A DNA stretch of 21,981 bases from Chara braunii. Taxonomy: Eukaryota > Streptophyta > Charophyceae > Charales > Characeae. The DNA is taken from the NCBI GenBank assembly GCA_003427395.1, contig BFEA01000474.1, positions 657,929 to 679,909 of the forward strand, written 5' to 3'. A program made the translations under genes and the position numbers. Position 1 is the stretch's first letter. Every line of letters begins with the position of its first letter. This document shows positions 17,185-21,981 of the stretch, one piece after another. The notes below the pieces were generated by a model. It was given only the letters and a program-made list of their open reading frames with translations, was not told where the DNA came from and did not search any database.

Positions 17185-17216
17185 GTTGCGCGGGAGGTGA
17201 GACGACTCCACCTCTC
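17175..17216 (+). promoter_or_regulatory. -1 frameshift signal, gag/pol junction (younger element)
   Basis: Heptamer GGGAAAC (17175-17181) is phased as G GGA AAC with gag's TGA right after it. The -1 frame opens into pol (GKLSCAGGE...). A stem GGGAGGTG / CACCTCTC (17192-17199 with 17209-17216; seven Watson-Crick pairs and one G-U) with a 9-nt loop begins 10 nt downstream. The older element has the same heptamer, stop, loop size and near-identical spacing with a different stem sequence. Confidence 0.75.
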
Positions 17217-18090
17217 ACTCCGCCAGATTCGGCCGCCTTGCTAGCGGCCTCCTACACATTTGGGGTTGCGAATGTCGTAAGTTCTCGGTACACTTACGAG
17301 GACTATGCTGTCCACTTGGTCCCACCGTTGGACCAACCGCTCCACGTGCAACAATCTACCGCATGCACGGTTTCATCACCATCGGCAACCGATTCGGCAG
17401 CTTCGCCGCCATCTATCGTCGGGGATTCGACGTCATGGTCAAGACTTGAAGAGCTCGACCCGTTGACGTTCGCGGACTTCCAGTGGATGCCCGTTCCCCC
17501 GACCGGTCGATTGTCAAAACCGCATTGCAACATGCTCATGGCACAATTGCGGGATTACTTGCATACTGCAGTAACGACTCCGTTGATGGACGCCGGAGTA
17601 GAGGTTGTGGACCTTCACGCCTACAGTGCGAAGATCGACCGCGAGTTCAAGACACAACGGTACGACGACATCGATGCACCATTGTTATATGTACGCATTC
17701 AGATCGGAGAGGCGACCTGCAGCGCTTTGATCGATTGCGGAGCATCTCGCAACTACATGAATCAGGACTTTATGGTACGCGTCGGCTTTGGCCCACTCGT
17801 CCAGAGGAAGTCCCAGCCTACGCAAGTCACGTTGGCAGACGGTCACATGCACAAGTCAATCGACCGGTGCATTGATGTCGTCCCCGTGTACTTTGCCCCG
17901 CATGCAAGCGAGGCGGTGTCCTTTGATATATTGGACTCCAAATTCGACATGATCTTGGGCATGTCATGGCTGCGAAGCGAGGATCACCCGGTGAACTTCT
18001 ACCACCGCACCATTCACATTCGTGATCGGAACAGAGTACTAGTCCCATGCACGGTGCCTCTTCCTCATCCTTCGAATCAGCTGCCACGTG
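17180..18090 (+). pseudogene. pol: pre-protease domain and aspartic protease
   Basis: Frame entered by -1 slippage. Its first ~150 codons are a conserved domain of unknown role (RYTYEDYAVHLVPPL, LDPLTFADFQWMP, TGRLSKPHC). A retropepsin-like protease follows, with active-site motif LIDCGASRNYMN (Asp codon at 17733) and a later IL-GMSWL strand near 17950. This is the D-x-GAS-x-N variant typical of Ty3/gypsy proteases. The frame runs into a stop at 18135-18137, but homology moves to the next frame between about 18060 and 18090, so a real frameshift separates protease from RT. Confidence 0.8.
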
Positions 18091-19205
18091 GTGTCCGCCG
18101 CAAGCATGCGAGCTTCCATCATCAGAGACGACATTGAGGAGATGGGGGGGTGTTTTCTCCACGCCCTCCCGCCCCATGACGCTTCATCGACGAACTCATC
18201 TTCGGACCCACGCATCACCGAGCTTCTTGACGCCTACGGCGACGTGTTCGAAGGCCCGCACGGAGTAGTACCGGATCAACCCATCCGCCACGAGATCATC
18301 CTCGAGGATGGGGCTGTACCTCCGCGTGGTTGCATCTACCGAATGAGCGAGGAAGAGTTAAGTGTGCTACGGGCACAACTCGACGACCTTCTTGAGAAAG
18401 GCTGGATTCGGCCTAGCTCATTGCCATACGGTGCACCTGTTCTCTTCGTCCGGAAGAAGAACAAGGACTTGCGGTTGTGCATCGATTATCGCAAGCTCAA
18501 CGCGCAAACAATCAGAAACGTCGGCCCTCTTCCACGCATCGACGACCTTCTCGAACGGCTGGGCGGCGCCAAGTTCTTCTCCAAGCTAGACCTCAAGTTG
18601 GGATATCACCAACTCGAGATTCGGCAGGAGGACTGTTACAAGACCGCGTTTAAGACGCGGTATGGGCATTTCGAATGGCTGGTTATGCCATTTGGCCTTA
18701 CGAATGCCCCGACCACTTTCCAAGCGGCTATGACAACGGAGTTTCGACACATGCTGGATCGTTTTGTACTTATTTACCTCCACGACATCCTGGTGTACAG
18801 CCGGAGTCTGGACGAGCATGTGGAGCACCTGCGCACCGTTTTGGAGCGGCTACGTCAAGCCAAGTACCAAGCCAACCGCGGCAAATGCGAATTCGCGCGG
18901 CAGGAGCTGGAGTACTTAGGACATTATTTGACGCGGCAAGGCATCCGTCCGCTTGCGGACAAGATCGAGGCCCTCCGCGTATGGCCCGAGCCCACCAAAA
19001 CCACGAACGTTCGTTCATTCATGGGATTAGCGGGCTACTATCAGCGATTCATCACCGGATACTCAAGGATTGCTGCACCTATAACGAGATTACAATCGCC
19101 AAAGGTGCCATTCGTATTCTATGACGACGCACGCCGGTCATTCCAAGCACTCAAGACGGCCATGCTCATGGCACCCGTCCTTAGCATCTATGACCCCATC
19201 CTGCC
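18088..19205 (+). pseudogene. pol: reverse transcriptase, catalytic YLDD mutated
   Basis: Clear Ty3/gypsy RT: LLEKGWIRPSSLPYGAPV, LRLCIDYRKLN, PLPRIDDLLERLGGAKFFSKLDL (motif A Asp codon 18589), YGHFEWLVMPFGLTNAP, then YLHDILVYS where YLDD is expected. The changed codon is CAC at 18781-18783 next to the intact GAC at 18784. Loss of the first catalytic Asp should abolish polymerisation. RT ends with GHYLTRQGIRP and VRSFMGLAGYYQRFI. Homology shifts to another frame at about 19205, apparently through a small deletion before the RNase H. Confidence 0.9.
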
Positions 19206-19620
19206 TACGAGGACGCTTCCGGCTATGGCATTGGGGCAGTCTTGGAACAACACGACGACGACGACTGGCACCCTGTGGAGTATTTCAGCCACAAATTGCC
19301 TCCCATCAACTCGCTTGATGATGCAAGGAAGAAGGAGTTGCTCACGTTCGTGATGGCTCTCAAGCGATGGCCGCACTTCCTCCTTGGGCGTCGTAGGTTC
19401 ACACGGGTCACGGACAACAACCCATTGACCTACTACAAGACTGTCTCTTATACACATCTAGATGTGTATAAGAGACAGCCCATTGACCTACTACAAGACG
19501 CAAAATACGGTGAGCAGCACGATCGGACGATGGATGTACTTCATCGACCAATTTGACTTCACACCGAAACATCTTCCCGGCCTCTCCAATCACGCAGCAG
19601 ATGCACTCTCGCGAAGACCT
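19206..19620 (+). pseudogene. pol: RNase H, split by adapter insertion
   Basis: The first part reads DASGYGIGAVLEQ (Asp codon 19212), then WHPVEYFSHKL and HFLLGRRRFTRVTDNNPLTYY. At 19441 the frame meets a 38-bp adapter plus a 20-bp repeat of the preceding bases (19421-19440 recurs at 19479-19498). The domain resumes in another frame as TVSSTIGRWMYFIDQFDF to HAADALSRRPD. The 58 added bases alone account for the frame change here, so this break is not biological. Confidence 0.85.
19441..19478. other. Second Nextera junction adapter (artefact)
   Basis: The same perfect 38-bp mosaic-end palindrome as at 12276. Translated, it gives VSYTHLDVYKRQ, a peptide familiar from contaminated protein databases. 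The 20 bp on its left are repeated on its right, as expected from overlapping read ends merged across the adapter. Confidence 0.97.
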
Positions 19621-20035
19621 GATCTTTGCGCTATGACACATCATGCCTTCGCATTCGACGAGGAGCTTCAGCGGCACTTCATCCGGGGATATGAGTCTGT
19701 TCCGGACTTCGCCACGTTGTACGCACAACTAGCTTCGGATCACCCGCCGGCCAGCCACTATCGCATTGTCGACGGGTACTTGCTCCTCCACTCGAGAGGC
19801 AAGGACCTATTATGTGTCCCACGAGACCGTCGTCTACGGACTCGCCTTCTCGGGGAGAACCATGACTCGGGACTCGCCGGCCATTTCGGAGTCAACCGCA
19901 CTATTGCACGGCTTCGACAACGATTCCGATGGCCCGACCTCATTACTGATGTCACTCGGTATTGCGACTCTTGCGATGTTTGCCGACGCAGCAAGCCCCG
20001 CAACCGCAATCCCTATGGCGAGTTATGCCTATCCC
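19621..20035 (+). pseudogene. pol: integrase N-terminal zinc-binding domain
   Basis: An HHCC-type domain: H (19861), then AGHFGVNRTIARLRQRFRWP, then C-D-S-C-D-V-C (Cys codons from 19963). It lies in the same frame as the end of RNase H. Homology moves to another frame around 20020-20040, between NPYGEL and the PQKPGLSIAMD start of the catalytic core, giving a real one-base-type frameshift. Confidence 0.85.
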
Positions 20036-20570
20036 ACAGAAACCCGGTCTCTCCATTGCCATGGACGTCACCAGTCCGTTCCCTCGTGACCGGCTCGGGC
20101 ACAATGGCATCCTCACGGTTGTGGACCGTTTGAGTAAGTATGCGCGTTTTCTTCCTTGCAAGTACTACTCCACTGCTCCCAAGTTGGCACGCCTCTTGCA
20201 CATCGGTTGGATTTGTGGCCACGGTGTACCGAAAGACATAGTCAGCGACCGCGACACTCGCTTCATGTCGACATTTTGGACTGCTCTCATGCAGGAGTCC
20301 GGCACGAAGATGAAACCAAGTTCGGCTTGGCATCCACAGACGGACGGTCAAACGGAGCGGGCACATCAAACCGCTCAAATGATGCTTCGTACGCTCATCC
20401 GTCCGGACCAGAAAGATTGGGTTGACCGCCTCCCCGGCATCGAGTTCGCCTACAACACTTCGGTGCACCCGGCGATCAGCGTGACTCCATTCGAGTTGCA
20501 CCACGGTGGACGGAAAGGCCGTATCTTCGCCGACCTTCTCCTCCCACGACCAGCCAACATCGATGCCGCT
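20036..20570 (+). pseudogene. pol: integrase catalytic core (DDE)
   Basis: AMDVTSPFP (Asp codon 20064), ILTVVDRLSKYARFLP, VSDRDTRFMSTFW (Asp codon 20247), then SAWHPQTDGQTERAHQ (Glu codon 20355). The second Asp and the Glu are separated by exactly 35 residues, the canonical D,D(35)E spacing, so the catalytic triad is intact. It continues through LPGIEFAYNTSVH. Homology leaves this frame between about 20545 and 20585. Confidence 0.9.
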
Positions 20571-21205
20571 TGCTCTCCCATTCCGTCCGGAAGTACAGGG
20601 AATTGTTGGCTCAAGCCCGCACGAACATGCAAAAGGCTTAAGTCCGCATGCAACAGCAAGCCAACAGGCGTCGCGTTCCATGTCCCATCCGCGTCGGTGA
20701 TCTGGTTTGGGTCTCTGCGGAAAAGTTTGCACTGGAACAGGATGTTTCACGCAAACTGCTTCCCAAGTGGTTTGGACCATGGCCCGTAACATCAGTCGCG
20801 GGCGATGAGCCCGATGGCCGTTCATTTGTGATCAACATTCCCCCGCATCGGATGGTCCATCCAGTCTTTCACACCTCGAAGCTGGCGACATACACACCAG
20901 CCAAGAGCGACGACTTCCCGGGCCGACGATCGCAGGACCCTCCTTCTATGGATGGTCATCAGGAGGTCGACCGCGTCATCACGGATCGCAAGTACGGCAG
21001 CAAGCCTCGACAGTACAAAGTTACATTCAAAGCATGCGATCCCGACGACACTCGGTGGATCTCAGGAACAGATTTGAAAGCATCCGCACCGCTGATCTAC
21101 GCTCACTACGAGCCACAGAGGTTAGCTCAGGGACCTTCACGACCTGCCCCTCCCACCCGGACTGTGTTCCCTCCCTCAGACAGACAGCTTCGCCCTCGCA
21201 GGTAA
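20571..21205 (+). pseudogene. pol: integrase C-terminus with GPY/F-like motif and chromodomain
   Basis: The frame reads VRKYRELLAQARTNMQKA, an in-frame TAA at 20639 (a probable CAA change), then VRMQQQANRRR, VGDLVWVS, KLLPKWFGPWPVTSV (GPY/F-type module) and HPVFHTSKL. The end, about 20960-21110, is chromodomain-like: VDRVITDRKY, QYKVTFKACDP, D-TRWISGTDL. The YxVxxK / TRW pattern follows the chromodomain fold, with some canonical aromatic cage positions unclear. The terminal stop is TAA at 21203-21205. The chromodomain in such elements directs integration to chromatin marks. Confidence 0.8.
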
Positions 21206-21217
21206 GCTCGGTCTTTC

Positions 21218-21230
21218 AAGGAGGGGGGGG
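21218..21230 (+). promoter_or_regulatory. Polypurine tract
   Basis: AAGGAGGGGGGGG lies directly before TGTGGCATAC, the first bases of the 3' LTR. Its position and pure purine content are those of the plus-strand primer used in reverse transcription. Confidence 0.92.
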
Positions 21231-21929
21231 TGTGGCATACTGCGTGCCCACACAGACCTGCAGGGCCCGTCCCGCATTCTCAGCCTAAAAGCCTAGAAAA
21301 TAGGGCTTACAGGCCCCATGTCGTTTCAGCCTGAAACTGAAAACGAGGGCCTGCAGGCCCTATTCCGTTTTCAGCCTATATTAGTGCTTTTCAGCCCTAA
21401 GGCTTTTCAGCCTGAAACGGAGGGCCACTTTCGGGCCCTCATAAGATCGACCTACCCTAAACCTCAGGCACAAAACCAGGGTTTTCGGGAACAGGCTATC
21501 TTTAGCCTGTTCCCACGACAACCACAAGCAGGAGCTGCAGCGGCAGCCCCTGACTCCCTGCGGCATTGGCAAGAGCAGCCTCCTGGATTGCCTCGCCCTG
21601 CAGTCAGGAGGCAGGCCGAGTAGTTCATAGGGGATCCCATGCACTTCTCGGGTAGGTAGTTGGACAGTAGGCACGAGTTGTCTTCAGGATTCGGCCGCAG
21701 CACTCAGTAGGAGCGCTGCACTGCAGTAGAGAAGCACTTGCAGTAGTCTTCAGCGTTGGGCGCTCATAGCTGCAGGAGTAGTCTTCAGCGCAGGGCGCTA
21801 ATAGCTGGTAGTAGTAGCGTTGGAGAGAGATGGTTGGTGGAGGCCAGCAGTACTTACCTGTGGCGCCAAAGCTCCAGCTCCATCTTCGAGGTACCTGCAT
21901 CAAGGCGCCATCTTCACAGGTTAGTACTG

Positions 21930-21981
<52 letters not shown>
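21231..21981 (+). repeat. 3' LTR of the younger element (incomplete)
   Basis: Aligns with 10363-11026 of the 5' LTR. It has about 30 substitutions and a 16-bp insertion near 21395 (duplicating GGCTTTTCAGCC). It leaves the window inside the (GA)n tract at 21933-21981, so the (TTC)n, U5 end and target duplication are not visible. It supplies the sequence missing at the 5' LTR gap. Confidence 0.92.
21933..21981. repeat. (GA)n microsatellite at window end
   Basis: A pure GA run at the same place in the LTR as 11146-11200. Such tracts break assemblies, which may be why the window stops here. Confidence 0.95.

Larger units (their letters stand above)
10363..21981 (+). mobile_element. Younger chromodomain Ty3/gypsy LTR retrotransposon, inactive
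   Basis: 5' LTR 10363-11642, primer site 11646, leader, array, gag 15538, pol to 21205, polypurine tract 21218, 3' LTR from 21231 past the window end. The order protease, RT, RNase H, integrase plus a C-terminal chromodomain defines a Ty3/gypsy chromovirus-type element. The LTRs differ by about 30 substitutions and one 16-bp indel over roughly 665 comparable bases (my count by eye, about 4%), so the insertion is not recent. The apparent length is inflated by 2,785 bp (12276-15060) and 58 bp (19441-19498) of assembly artefact. Confidence 0.9.

Noticed and set aside
18139-18154. Possible central polypurine tract (GGAGATGGGGGGGTG)
   Set aside because: It lies inside coding sequence (EEMGGCF) next to a frameshift. 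Nothing else suggests a second plus-strand primer.

Overview
This is eukaryotic repeat-rich DNA and almost certainly not bacterial. The evidence is an intron-bounded exon, a decayed LINE, nested Ty3/gypsy-type LTR retrotransposons, long (GA)n and poly-T tracts, and assembly gaps. The chromodomain-bearing integrase and the general repeat style suggest a plant or streptophyte alga. A charophyte such as Chara is my best guess; it is inferred, not shown.

Layout. 1-840 is low-complexity and unassigned DNA. 840-2190 is a field of degenerate tandem repeats. 2331-4560 is a 5'-truncated, frameshifted LINE 3' end on the minus strand. 4650-5380 holds inverted and direct repeats of a small foldback-like element. 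5539-5872 looks like one internal exon of a host VWA/Cache (calcium-channel alpha2-delta-like) protein, followed by intronic or intergenic DNA to about 7363. 7364-10362 is an older LTR retrotransposon: a partial LTR, a leader with a CCACGTCAGC array, a decayed gag, and the start of pol. It is cut exactly where a younger relative begins. The younger element runs from its 5' LTR (10363-11642) through a tRNA-primer site, leader, CCACGTCAGC array, gag, pol (protease, RT, RNase H, integrase, chromodomain) and polypurine tract into its 3' LTR at 21231, which leaves the window in a (GA)n run.

Two points matter most. First, two perfect 38-bp head-to-head Tn5 mosaic ends (the Nextera mate-pair junction adapter) sit at 12276-12313 and 19441-19478. 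The first is fused to a 2,746-bp copy of 7866-10611 that ends at a single N, so 12276-15060 is almost certainly an assembly artefact and not a duplication. The second adds 58 bp and creates a false frameshift in RNase H. Second, gag and pol of both the old and the young element are joined by a G GGA AAC slippery heptamer directly before a TGA. A stem-loop with a 9-nt loop lies 10-11 nt downstream in both, although the stem sequences differ. This is a convincing programmed -1 ribosomal frameshift signal.

The younger element is dead as it stands. It has three in-frame TAGs in gag, one in-frame TAA in integrase, about four real frameshifts in pol, and an RT catalytic YLDD changed to YLHD.
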